Of a stretch of DNA of 64,000 nt, positions 34,796 through 42,912 are shown piece after piece. The notes under the pieces are model-generated. The model did not search any database and was not told the DNA's origin. It saw only the letters and a list, made by a program, of their open reading frames with translations. This DNA comes from Falsiroseomonas sp051433195 (lineage in GTDB: Bacteria > Pseudomonadota > Alphaproteobacteria > Acetobacterales > Acetobacteraceae), in the NCBI RefSeq assembly GCF_051433195.1, contig NZ_JBHMFT010000007.1:124001-188000 (forward strand), in the 5' to 3' direction. Every line of letters begins with the position of its first letter. Positions within the stretch are counted from its first letter, which is position 1. The translations under genes were made by a program, and so were the position numbers.

Positions 34796-35794
34796 TCAAG
34801 CGCCCTTAGGCGGCCCCGACGTCGAAAGCAGCATCAGCACCTCGAAGGCTATTGCATAGCGCTCGATTTCGTCGGCCCGGTCGAGGCCGTTGATGATCTG
34901 TCGCGCATAGCGGTAGTTGCAGCCGCTGCCGTTGATGAAGCGAGGCAGGCTCATCGCCTTGCCCTTCTTGTCGGAGGAGAAGCGGCCCTCCCGCATGCCG
35001 AGCGAGGCGATCCTGTAGGCGATCTCGGCCTCCAGCGCACGCTCCGGCGCCGCCAGAAGGCCATCGCCCAGCCCGAGCGCCTGTCCCATGGCACGGTAGT
35101 TCTCAGCCCAAGTCAGTTGCACGTAGCCGCGCCCGAAGTACCGCGCCTTGAGCGGCTTGCCGTCGGCCCCGTTGATCGTCGTGCCGGTCGAGTCCTTGGG
35201 CGTGATCTCCTCGGCATACCCGCCGGCCCCGCTCTTCTTGGACCACAGGGCCTTGTGTTCCTCGATCGGCAGGTAGACCGCGGTTTCCGCCTTGACCGTC
35301 GCCAGCATGTAGGCGCCCCAGCGAATGTCGTAGAGCTTGGGGTCGGCCAGGATGCGGCCGAACAGGCCGCGAAAGCCATCCATCGAAGCCTGGTTCAGCG
35401 GGCCGAACTGGCGTTGGGTCAGGCGCAGCATGGTTTCCGTGTTCATGCTCGCCCAGAGGTCGAAGTTCTGCTCCTGGCCATAAAGCTTCGGCAGGAAGCT
35501 TCCGACCGTCTGCGCGCGCAGGAAGGCGATGGACTTGCCGCTGCGGTCAAGCCGGCCGTCGGGCTTCGGATTCTTCAGCCGTTCCTTCTGCAGCAGCGTG
35601 ATCTGCGCATCCAGGGCTTGGTCGGCCTGGCCGTCGATCGGCAGGAAAGGCACCGCGGGATTGTCGTAGAAGCAGTTGTTCAGCAGGAACTGCACGATGG
35701 CGACGTCGGTCGGCTTGTTTCGGCCGCCACGGCCGACGGAACCGGACAGGACCGGGGTGTTGCCGATCTTGGCGAGGTCGGCGGCTGTGGCCAT
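34796..35794 (-). CDS. GH19 chitinase/lysozyme-type protein with N-terminal peptidoglycan-binding-like region
   Basis: A 332-residue protein without a signal peptide. Residues about 25-100 look like a peptidoglycan-binding helical region (PTDVAIVQFLLNN, PDGRLDRSGKSIAFL). The remainder is lysozyme-like: MLATVKAETAVYLPIEE carries the likely catalytic Glu, and ARYFGRGYVQLTWAENYRAM (about residue 235) is the GH19/endolysin signature. It would cleave glycan chains, and could be a phage lysin or a contact-dependent (type VI) effector. It is bracketed by a duplication of the bacterioferritin end, suggesting acquisition as a cassette. The ATG at 35794 is the first start giving the conserved N-terminus. 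Confidence 0.78.
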   Translation of the reverse strand: MATAADLAKIGNTPVLSGSVGRGGRNKPTDVAIVQFLLNNCFYDNPAVPFLPIDGQADQALDAQITLLQKERLKNPKPDGRLDRSGKSIAFLRAQTVGSFLPKLYGQEQNFDLWASMNTETMLRLTQRQFGPLNQASMDGFRGLFGRILADPKLYDIRWGAYMLATVKAETAVYLPIEEHKALWSKKSGAGGYAEEITPKDSTGTTINGADGKPLKARYFGRGYVQLTWAENYRAMGQALGLGDGLLAAPERALEAEIAYRIASLGMREGRFSSDKKGKAMSLPRFINGSGCNYRYARQIINGLDRADEIERYAIAFEVLMLLSTSGPPKGA

Positions 35795-35944
35795 GGTCTT
35801 CTGCTCCGATCCGCCAGCACCAGCCCCGACGCTGGCATCGGGGCTGGCGGTTGCAGACGAGCATGGCGCCAATTCGGCCCGCGCCTATTTCAGATCGTTT
35901 CGCGGAAGCGCCTTGGGCCGTGGGTGCCGCGAAGGGCTTCCTGC

Positions 35945-36427
35945 TCAGTCCTGGTCGGGCGCCGCGTCGCTGTTCAGCAGGATGTAGCGCTCGATGCCGA
36001 TCTGGCGGATCAGGTCGAACTGGCGGTCGAGGAAATCCTCGTGCTCCTCCTCATTCGCCAGGATCTTCAGCATGAGGTCGCGGGAGACGTAGTCGCGCAC
36101 GGATTCGGAATGCGCGATGCCGTCGCGCAGGTCGACCAGCGCCTTCTCCTCCAGCTTCAGGTCGCATTCCAGGATTTCCTGGACGTTCTGGCCGATCAGC
36201 ACCTGGTTCAGCCGCTGCACGTTGGGCAGGCCGCCGAGGAACAGGATGCGCTCGATCAGCCAGTCGGCGTGCTTCATCTCCTCGATCGATTCCTCATACT
36301 CCTTGCGCGCCAGCTTGCTGACGCCCCAGTGGCGCAGCGTGCGGGAGTGCAGGAAGTACTGGTTGATCGCGGTCAGCTCGTTGGTGAGCTGGAGGTTGAG
36401 GTATTCGATGACCTTGGCGTCGCGCAC
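35945..36427 (-). CDS. bfr: Bacterioferritin
   Basis: A 160-residue haem-containing ferritin cage subunit that oxidises and stores iron. Family sequence is clear: KVIEYLNLQLTNELTAINQY with the ferroxidase Glu, EYEESIEEMKHADWLIERIL with Glu and His ligands, and LKILANEEEHEDFLDRQF. The conserved haem-binding methionine position in the ILFLGGLPNVQ region appears as Leu-Gly, so haem binding may differ. Start is assigned to a GTG at 36427, seven bases after AAGGA; no ATG is available. Its last 96 bp are duplicated at 34694. Confidence 0.9.
   Translation of the reverse strand: MRDAKVIEYLNLQLTNELTAINQYFLHSRTLRHWGVSKLARKEYEESIEEMKHADWLIERILFLGGLPNVQRLNQVLIGQNVQEILECDLKLEEKALVDLRDGIAHSESVRDYVSRDLMLKILANEEEHEDFLDRQFDLIRQIGIERYILLNSDAAPDQD
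35949..36044. repeat. 96-bp direct repeat, right copy (inside bfr)
   Basis: This is the coding end of bfr. It matches 34694-34789 at 94 of 96 positions. The two copies bracket 1159 bp that contain the lysozyme gene only. Identity stops sharply at both ends. Confidence 0.92.
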
Positions 36428-36476
36428 GTCCACATCCTTCTGCAACCGTTTGACCCGGCCCCTGGGATGCGCCCGG

Positions 36477-36653
36477 CTACTTGCCGGCGGTGCAGGTCCC
36501 CGCGCGCACCATCGCCAGGATGGTCGCCGTGCAGCCGCCGCACTGGGCGCGGCAGCCGCAGGCCGCATAGACATCATGCGGACGGTCGGCCCCCGCGGCC
36601 ACCGCGGCCGCGATCTGCTTGTCCGTCAGCGCATTGCAATTGCAGATATACAT
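36477..36653 (-). CDS. bfd: Bacterioferritin-associated ferredoxin
   Basis: A 58-residue protein starting MYICNCNALTDKQIAAAV with cysteines in the arrangement C-x-C near residues 4-6 and AACGCRAQCGGC near residues 36-43, the four [2Fe-2S] ligands of BFD-like domains. Bfd binds bacterioferritin and donates electrons to release Fe(2+). It lies directly upstream of bfr on the same strand, and downstream of the ferric-binding protein gene, an iron storage and mobilisation set. Confidence 0.9.
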   Translation of the reverse strand: MYICNCNALTDKQIAAAVAAGADRPHDVYAACGCRAQCGGCTATILAMVRAGTCTAGK

Positions 36654-36703
36654 GCAGCCTCGCCCTTCCGCAGCGGCCTTTGCAGCAAATCAGCGACAGG
36701 GCC

Positions 36704-36725
36704 CGCCGGCGCCGTGGCGCCGGCG
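36704..36725. other. Perfect GC-rich inverted repeat after the iron-binding protein gene
   Basis: CGCCGGCGCC (36704-36713) and GGCGCCGGCG (36716-36725) form a 10-bp dyad just downstream of the stop at 36742. No U-run follows on the minus strand, so it may be a weak or factor-dependent terminator or an mRNA-end stabilising hairpin. Confidence 0.5.
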
Positions 36726-36741
36726 AAGCCCCTTTGGGAAT

Positions 36742-37776
36742 TCAGCGCCAGCCCGCGCGCTGCATGATGCGCAGCGCCTCGGCGGCATTGGCGCCATAGC
36801 TGCCGGCGTTGAGCTGGTCCTCGCGGAACTCGCCGAAGGCGGCCAGCACCGGGTGCACCGGGGCATCGGCCACCACCGGGTATTCCATGTTGCCCACCGC
36901 GAAGATCTCCTGCGCCCGCGGGCTGGTCAGGTACTCGATGAAGCGTTGCGCGGCTGCGGCGTTGGGCGCGGTGCGGACCACGCCGGCGCCGGAGATGTTC
37001 ACATGCGCGCCGCGGTCACCCTGGCCCTGGTTCGGGAAGATCACGCCGATGCGCTCCGCGATCGCGCGATCATCGGCGCGGGCGGAGGTCATCATGTTGC
37101 CGAGGTAGTAGGTGTTGGAGATCGCCAGCTTGCACTGGCCGGACGGGATCGCGCGGAACTGGTCGCGGTCACCACCCTGCGGCGGGCGCGCCATGTTGGC
37201 GGCAACGCCACGCGCCCAGGCCTCCGTCGCCTCCGCGCCATTGGCGGCGAGCACCGAGCCGGTGAGCGAGGTGTTGTACGGATGCGATGCCGAGCGCACG
37301 CAGATCTGGCCGCGGAAGCGCGGATCGGCGAGGTCCTCGAAACGGCTCAGGCCCTCCGGCCGGCCGGCCTGGCGGTCGTACATGATGACGCGGGCGCGCT
37401 TGGAGACGCCGAACCAGTAGCCTTCCGCATCGCGAAGGTTGGCCGGGATGCGGCTGTTCAGCACCTGGCTCTGGATCGGCTGCAGGATGCCGGCCTCCTT
37501 CGCGCGGGCCAGGCGGGCGGCATCGACCGTGATCAGCACGTCGGCCGGGCTGTTGGCGCCCTCGGTGCGGATGCGCTGGATCAGCTGGTCGGCGTCACCC
37601 TCGATCAGGCGGACGCGGATGCCGGTCTCGCGCGTGAAGGCCTCATACAGCTCCCGGTCCGTGTCGTAGTGGCGGGAGGAGTAGAGGTTCAGCTCCGGTC
37701 CCTGGGCGAGCGCCGGAAATGAGAACGCGGCAAGGCCGAGGGCCGGGAGCAGCGAAAGCAGGGGGCGACGGCGCAT
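36742..37776 (-). CDS. fbpA: Fe(3+) ABC transporter substrate-binding protein
   Basis: A 344-residue periplasmic ferric-binding protein. The signal peptide ends FSFPALAQ; mature sequence starts with ELNLYSSRHYDTDRELYEAF, typical of FutA/FbpA proteins, followed by ADVLITVDAARLARAKEAG and SNTYYLGNMM, where tyrosines coordinate iron. It should deliver Fe(3+) to the FbpB permease at 30936, which is unusually located about 5 kb away on the other strand. A cluster of Fur-like boxes precedes the start, so it should be iron-repressed. Confidence 0.9.
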   Translation of the reverse strand: MRRRPLLSLLPALGLAAFSFPALAQGPELNLYSSRHYDTDRELYEAFTRETGIRVRLIEGDADQLIQRIRTEGANSPADVLITVDAARLARAKEAGILQPIQSQVLNSRIPANLRDAEGYWFGVSKRARVIMYDRQAGRPEGLSRFEDLADPRFRGQICVRSASHPYNTSLTGSVLAANGAEATEAWARGVAANMARPPQGGDRDQFRAIPSGQCKLAISNTYYLGNMMTSARADDRAIAERIGVIFPNQGQGDRGAHVNISGAGVVRTAPNAAAAQRFIEYLTSPRAQEIFAVGNMEYPVVADAPVHPVLAAFGEFREDQLNAGSYGANAAEALRIMQRAGWR

Positions 37777-37810
37777 GGGATTGTCCTCTGGCGGTGTTGC
37801 GAGCCAGATA

Positions 37811-37857
37811 TCGCAATTGCGAGGCGTTCGCAAGATTACTTGCGAGTCATCCGCAAG
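37811..37857. promoter_or_regulatory. Tandem Fur-like iron boxes before fbpA
   Basis: Three overlapping dyads are visible: TCGCAATTGCGA (37811-37822, perfect), TCGCAA-n6-TTGCGA (37828-37845) and CTTGCG-n7-CGCAAG (37839-37857). The last is close to the alphaproteobacterial Fur/Irr style box with TTGCGA and CGCAA half-sites. They lie 35-81 bases upstream of the fbpA start. Fur binding is inferred from motif and gene function. Confidence 0.7.
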
Positions 37858-37872
37858 AAATCCGCCTGGCCA

Positions 37873-38771
37873 TCACCTGGGGCGCAGCCAGGTGCGCAGC
37901 CGGTCGGCGAAGGCCACCACCACCGCCGCCGCCACCACCAGCACGCCGCCCGCCAGGCTCGGCAGGCCGGGGACCAGGCCGAAGATCACCAGGTCGAACA
38001 GCACCGCCCACAGCAGCGCGGTGTATTCGAAGGGTGCGAGCAGGCTGATCGGCGCGCGGGCCACCGCCTCCGTCATGCAGATATGCGCGAGGCCGCCGGC
38101 GATGCCGGCGCCGACCAGCCAGACCAGGCCGCTGCCACCGACATCGGCCCAGCCGAAGGGCAGCGTCGCCAGCCCGCCGGCAGCGCAGAGCAGCGAGAAA
38201 TACAGCGCGATGGTGCCCGGCAGTTCGGTTGCCGTCAGGCGCTTCACCTCGACCCGGGCGAACAGCGTCGTCGCCGCCGTCAGCAGGCCGGCGCCGACGC
38301 CGATCAGCGTGCCCCGGTCCAGCGCCGGGCCGGTGAAGGCGGGCGCCAGCATCAGCAGCACGCCGGCGAAGCCGCCGATGGCCGCGCCGCCGACCAGCCA
38401 GCCGGGCCGTTCCCGCAGCACCAGGATGCCGACCGGCACGGCGAGCAGCGGCGCCAGGAACGACAATGCGGTGGCCAGCGCCAGCGGCAGATAGGCCAGC
38501 GACAGGAAGGAGAAGAACATGGAGGCGCAGCCGAACAGGTTGCGCCGCAGATGGCCCATCGGATGCCGCGTGGTGAACCCGTGCGGCAACTGTCGCCGCC
38601 AGGCGAGATAGGCCAGGACAGCAGCGCCCAGAAGCTGCGGTGGAAGACGATCTGCCCGACCGGCGCCTGCGCCGAGGCCAGCCGGACGAACAGCGACATC
38701 ACCGCGAACAGCAGTGTCGCCGACAGCCGCAGCGCGATGCCGACCGCCGGGTGCTCGGCGCGAGGGGTCAA
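37873..38771 (-). pseudogene. EamA/DMT family permease with a single-base frameshift
   Basis: The N-terminus (from the ATG at 38771: ALRLSATLLFAVMSLFVRLA, GQIVFHRSFWALL) and the rest (LAYLAWRRQLPHGFTT onward, about ten helices in two EamA repeats) are in different frames. A missing base at about 38617-38621 restores a 299-residue protein, the normal length of drug/metabolite transporters. The ATG overlaps the aldolase stop by 4 bp, so it was coupled to that gene. Either real inactivation or a sequence error. Confidence 0.82.
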
Positions 38772-39562
38772 GCCCGCTTCGGCGCCAGACCGCGCAGGAA
38801 GCCGGCACGCTGGGTGGCGCCGGCCATCAGGAAGGCGTGGTCGGACCCGCCCAGGATGAAGCGCGCGCCGAGCGCGATGTAGTCCGGCGCCACCTTCTCG
38901 TCATACACGCCACCCATGCCCATGACCTTGCCATGCGCGGCGCAGGCGGCGCCCACCCTGGCATAGGCGGCGCGGACATCGGGGTGGCCAATCTGGCCGG
39001 GGATGCCCATGGTGGCCGTCAGGTCCGAGGTGCCGAACATCAGCACGTCCACCCCCGGCACGGCGGCGATCGCTTCCGCATTCGCCACCGCCTCCGGCGT
39101 CTCGATCATGCAGACCACCAGGATGTCGGCGTTGAGCTCGGCCTGCGCCTGCGCCGCGTTGACCGGCGCCATGCCATAGGCGAAGGGCGGCGCGCCCCAG
39201 CTGCGATCGCCGGTGGGCGGGAAGCGAGTGGCGCGGACCACCGCCTCGGCCTCCGCCGCATTGTCCACATGCGGCACGACGATGCCCATGGCGCCGTTGT
39301 CGAGGCAGCGGGTGCCCTCGAACAGCGCGTCCTTGCAGACCCGGACGATGGGCGTGATGCCCTGGCCGAGCGCCGCGATGGCGATGCGGCTGGCATCGTC
39401 GACGCTCATCGCGCCGTGCTCCATGTCGATGAACAGCCAGTCGAAGCCGGCCGCCTGGCCGATCATGCCGACGGCGCTGCCGCGCAGGTGGTGCACGCCG
39501 AAGCCGAGCGCGAGTCCGCCCTCGGCCAGGCGCTGACGGCACAGATTCGGAACCAGTTTCAT
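38768..39562 (-). CDS. HpcH/HpaI family aldolase
   Basis: A 264-residue class II pyruvate aldolase-family protein. Motifs are GFDWLFIDMEHGAMSVDDA (about residue 40, base/metal environment), VRVCKDALFEGTRCLDNGAM, GIVVPHVDNAAEAEA and ILVVCMIETPEAVANAEAIA with the metal-binding Glu, then DVLMFGTSDLTATMG. It cleaves or forms 2-keto-4-hydroxy acids such as 4-hydroxy-2-oxoheptanedioate. It is coupled to the EamA permease gene, suggesting catabolism and transport of a related acid. ATG at 39562 chosen by homology of the N-terminus. Confidence 0.9.
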   Translation of the reverse strand: MKLVPNLCRQRLAEGGLALGFGVHHLRGSAVGMIGQAAGFDWLFIDMEHGAMSVDDASRIAIAALGQGITPIVRVCKDALFEGTRCLDNGAMGIVVPHVDNAAEAEAVVRATRFPPTGDRSWGAPPFAYGMAPVNAAQAQAELNADILVVCMIETPEAVANAEAIAAVPGVDVLMFGTSDLTATMGIPGQIGHPDVRAAYARVGAACAAHGKVMGMGGVYDEKVAPDYIALGARFILGGSDHAFLMAGATQRAGFLRGLAPKRA

Positions 39563-39620
39563 CGACTTCCCCCCCGGGGCGCTGCGCCGGCAAGGCAGCA
39601 CGCGGGTTGGGGGTGGTCAA

Positions 39621-40064
39621 TTAGGGCCGGGCGGCAATGGCCGCGATCTCCACCTTCACGTCGCGCGGCAGCCGGGCGGCCTGCACCGTGGCGCGGGCCG
39701 GCGGGTTGGAGGGGAAGTAGGTGGCATAGACCGTGTTCATGCGGCCGAACTCATTGAGGTCCGCCATGAAGACGGTGGTGGAGACGATGTCGGACATGCG
39801 GAAGCCCGCCGCCTCCACCACCGCCTTGAGGTTGTCCAGCACCCGGCGCGTCTCGGCCTCGATGGTCCGGTCGGCGATCATCTGGTTGGTGGCGGGGTCG
39901 AGCGCGATCTGGCCGGCGAGGTACAGCGTGTTGCCCACGCGGATCGCCTGGCTGTAGGGGCCGATCGCCTCCGGCGCATCGCGCGTCGCGATCACGGTCT
40001 GGGCCTGGGCCAGGCCCGCCAACGGCAGCAGGACCAGGGCCAGGCGGCAAGCGGATTTCAGCAT
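39621..40064 (-). CDS. RidA (YjgF/UK114) family protein with signal peptide
   Basis: A 147-residue protein with a signal peptide (MLKSACRLALVLLPLAGLAQ, cleavage after AQA) followed by a full RidA domain: EAIGPYSQAIRVGNTLYLAG, QTRRVLDNLKAVVEAAG-like region, and the C-terminal FFPSNPPARATVQAARL with the substrate Arg. RidA hydrolyses reactive enamines/imines in the cytoplasm; a secreted form is less common and its substrate is unknown. It lies 58 bp upstream of the aldolase gene on the same strand. Confidence 0.88.
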   Translation of the reverse strand: MLKSACRLALVLLPLAGLAQAQTVIATRDAPEAIGPYSQAIRVGNTLYLAGQIALDPATNQMIADRTIEAETRRVLDNLKAVVEAAGFRMSDIVSTTVFMADLNEFGRMNTVYATYFPSNPPARATVQAARLPRDVKVEIAAIAARP

Positions 40065-40125
40065 CGTGGTTCATCTCCGCCGGCCCGCCCGATGCGGGCC
40101 GGGACGCCGAGGCTAGCCAATCCTC

Positions 40126-41730
40126 TTATTCCTCCGCCACACCGACGATCAGCGCCTCCAGCGTCGCCAACTGGTCCGCCTCCTCCGCCGGCTTGTCGGT
40201 GCGGAGCCGCAGGATGCGGGGGAAGCGGAGCGCCACGCCGGATTTGTGGCGGGTGCTGCGCTGGGCGGCGTCGAAGATCACCTCGATCACCAGGGACTTC
40301 TCCACCTCCCGCACCGGGCCGAAACGGGCCGTGGTGTGGTTGCGGATCCAGCGGTCGATCCACAGCAGTTCCTGGACGGTGTAGCCGGAATAGGCCTTGC
40401 CGACCGGCACCAGCTCCTGCCCCCCCTGCCCGTCCGGCCGCCACAGGCCGAAGGTGAAGTCGGAATAGAAGCTGCTGCGCTTGCCGTGGCCGCGCTGGGC
40501 GTACATCAGCACGGCATCGACGCCGAGCGGCGCGCGCTTCCACTTCCACCACAGCCCCTTCTGCCGCCCGGCGAGGTAGGGGCTGTCGGCGCGCTTCAGC
40601 ATCAGCCCCTCGATCGCCGCGGCGCGTGCGCCGGCGCGGATTTCCTCGAGTTCGCCCATCGAGCGGAAGCGGATCATCTCCGACAGATCCATGCGTCGTG
40701 GCTGCACGCGGGCAAACCAGGCCTCCAGCCGGGCACGGCGAGCGTCGAAGGGCAGCGGGCGCAGGTCCTCGGCGCCGTCGAACAGGATGTCGTAGAGCCG
40801 CACGGCGACGGGGTGGGAGGCCTGCATCTTCGCGCTGACGACCTTGCGGTTCAGCCGCTGCTGCAGGTCCGCGAAGGGCGCCACCTCCTTGTCCCGCATC
40901 ACCAGCAACTCGCCGTCCAGCACGGCGTGGAAATCCATCGCCTCCAGGATTTCGGGGAACCCGCCGGAAATCTCCTCCGCCCCGCGCGACCACAGCGCGG
41001 CGCCGCCGGGCGTCGCTGAAAGCTGCACGCGGATGCCGTCCCACTTCCATTCGGCGCGGTGGGTCTCCGGGCCGATCGTCGGAAAATCCGGTTCCTCCAG
41101 CGGATGCGCCAGCATCAGGGGCCGAAACACCGGCAGGTTCTCGGAACTCGGCCGCGGGCCCTGTTCGGTCAGCCAGGCGAACAGGTTGAGGTAGGGCGGC
41201 GCCAGGCCGTGCCAGACCTCCTCGATCTCCGCCACATCCTCCCCGGCCCATTCGGCCAGCGCGGTCTTCGCCAGCCGGGCGGAGACGCCGACGCGCAGCC
41301 CGCCGGTCACCAGCTTGATCAGCGCCAGGCGGCCATTCGCATCCAGCGCATCCAGCCAACCGGCGATCAGCTCCGGCAGCGCGGCCTTCGGCGTCGCCTC
41401 CATCGCCTCCACCACCTCGGCGAGGCCCGGCGGCGGCGTGTTGACGCCGGCGCGTGGCGGCCAGATCAGCGCGACGGTCTCGGCCAGGTCGCCGACATAG
41501 TCGTAGGACAGGTCGAACAGCACCGGGTCGGTGCGCCCCGCCACCAGCTCCCGCACCATCCCCGGCTTGGCGGAGCGGAACACCAGTTCGCCGGTCAGCG
41601 CGGCAAGGCCGATGCCGCGGTCGGGGTCGGGCTGCGTCTCGAACCAGTGCCGCAGCAGCGCCAGCTTGGCGAGGCGGCCGGGGGTGAAGGCGAGGCGTTC
41701 CAGCAGCCCGGCGAAAGCGGGCAGGCTCAT
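40126..41730 (-). CDS. ATP-dependent DNA ligase of the ligase-associated repair module
   Basis: A 534-residue ATP-dependent ligase. An N-terminal DNA-binding domain (about 1-200) precedes the adenylation domain with EWKWDGIRVQL, where the Lys of KxDG is adenylated (near residue 230), the DGELLVM motif, EGLMLKRADSPYLAG and WWKWKR. The C-terminal OB-fold follows. Ligases of this clade associate with an MBL exonuclease, an Lhr-like helicase and PdeM; all four are in this window. The start at 41730 overlaps the exonuclease stop by 4 bp. Confidence 0.93.
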   Translation of the reverse strand: MSLPAFAGLLERLAFTPGRLAKLALLRHWFETQPDPDRGIGLAALTGELVFRSAKPGMVRELVAGRTDPVLFDLSYDYVGDLAETVALIWPPRAGVNTPPPGLAEVVEAMEATPKAALPELIAGWLDALDANGRLALIKLVTGGLRVGVSARLAKTALAEWAGEDVAEIEEVWHGLAPPYLNLFAWLTEQGPRPSSENLPVFRPLMLAHPLEEPDFPTIGPETHRAEWKWDGIRVQLSATPGGAALWSRGAEEISGGFPEILEAMDFHAVLDGELLVMRDKEVAPFADLQQRLNRKVVSAKMQASHPVAVRLYDILFDGAEDLRPLPFDARRARLEAWFARVQPRRMDLSEMIRFRSMGELEEIRAGARAAAIEGLMLKRADSPYLAGRQKGLWWKWKRAPLGVDAVLMYAQRGHGKRSSFYSDFTFGLWRPDGQGGQELVPVGKAYSGYTVQELLWIDRWIRNHTTARFGPVREVEKSLVIEVIFDAAQRSTRHKSGVALRFPRILRLRTDKPAEEADQLATLEALIVGVAEE

Positions 41731-42791
41731 GCCGCGGGCGCTTCCGCGGCCACCGGCACCGGGTCCTCATCCTCCTCGCCGCGCCCCAGCAGGTGCAGCG
41801 CCCGGCCGCGCACGCCGCGCAGCGCCATGGCGTGGCACAGCGCGTCGTCGCGGCCATGCGTCACCCAGACATCCGGTGCCTGCACCTGCTCGATGGTCAT
41901 CAGCAGTTCGTCCCAGTCGGCGTGGTCGGAGATGATCAGCGGCAGTTCCACGCCCTTCGCCTTGGCGCGCTGCCGCACCCGCATCCAGCCGGAGGCGGCG
42001 CAGATCACCGGTTCCGCCAGGCGGCGGACCCAGGCGGTGGCCTCGGCACTCGGCGGCGCCAGCACCACCTCGCCGGCCAGCAGGCCGCCGCCGCCCCGCT
42101 TCGTGGGCACCGGCACCGGCTCCAGCGGGCCGAGCTTCACGCCGAGGCTTTCGTACAATTCGCACAGGCCGACCAGCGCGCCATGCAGGTAGATCGGCCG
42201 GTCCCACCCCGCCTGCCGCAGCAGCGCGATCAGCCGCTGCGCCTTGCCCAGCGCATAGGCGCCGACCAGATGCGCGCGGTCCGGGAACAGGCGCAGGCTT
42301 TCCAGCAGCCGCGCCACCTCCGCCGCCGCATCCGGGTGGCGGAACACCGGCAGGCCGAAGGTCGCCTCCGTCACGAAGACGTCGCATGTGACGGGCTCGA
42401 AGGGCGCGCAGGTCGGGTCGGCTCGGCGCTTGTAGTCGCCGGAGACGACGATGCGGCTGCCCTGCCAGTCGAGCACCACCTGGCACGACCCCAGCACATG
42501 GCCGGCCGGGACCAGGCGGATCTCGACGCCGTTGTGGCGCACCACCTCCCCGGCCGCGATCGGCTGCTGCCGCAGACCTGCGCGGCCTTCGCCCATGCGG
42601 GCGCGCATGACGGCCAGCGTCTCCGGGCTGGCCAGCACCGCCGCGTGGTCCGGGCGGGCGTGGTCCGAATGGCCATGCGTCACCACCGCCAGCGGCACCG
42701 GCCGCGCCGGGTCGATGAAGAAGCCGCCGGGCTCGCAGTACAGCCCCTCGGGCGTCACGCGCATCCAGCTTCGGGGGTGGGGGGCCGCCAT
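41727..42791 (-). CDS. Ligase-associated DNA exonuclease (MBL/beta-CASP fold)
   Basis: A 354-residue metallo-beta-lactamase-fold nuclease with the metal-binding THGHSDHARPDH motif (about residue 35-45), VSGDYKRRADPTCAPFEP, VTEATFGLPVFRHPD and the C-terminal ISDHADWDELL (His ligand). It processes DNA ends in the same repair module as the coupled ligase. The start at 42791 is assigned since upstream in-frame sequence is not homologous. It is divergent from the tandem methyltransferase gene. Confidence 0.92.
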   Translation of the reverse strand: MAAPHPRSWMRVTPEGLYCEPGGFFIDPARPVPLAVVTHGHSDHARPDHAAVLASPETLAVMRARMGEGRAGLRQQPIAAGEVVRHNGVEIRLVPAGHVLGSCQVVLDWQGSRIVVSGDYKRRADPTCAPFEPVTCDVFVTEATFGLPVFRHPDAAAEVARLLESLRLFPDRAHLVGAYALGKAQRLIALLRQAGWDRPIYLHGALVGLCELYESLGVKLGPLEPVPVPTKRGGGGLLAGEVVLAPPSAEATAWVRRLAEPVICAASGWMRVRQRAKAKGVELPLIISDHADWDELLMTIEQVQAPDVWVTHGRDDALCHAMALRGVRGRALHLLGRGEEDEDPVPVAAEAPAA

Positions 42792-42912
42792 CGCCCACAA
42801 TGTGGGCGCGGCTGGTCCAGGCGACAATGCGATCGGGCCGGGCGCGGCTGCCGCAACCCTTTCATGGGGGGAAGGCGGCTGGTAACTTGTGCGCAACTCG
42901 GAGCGGCGCCGA

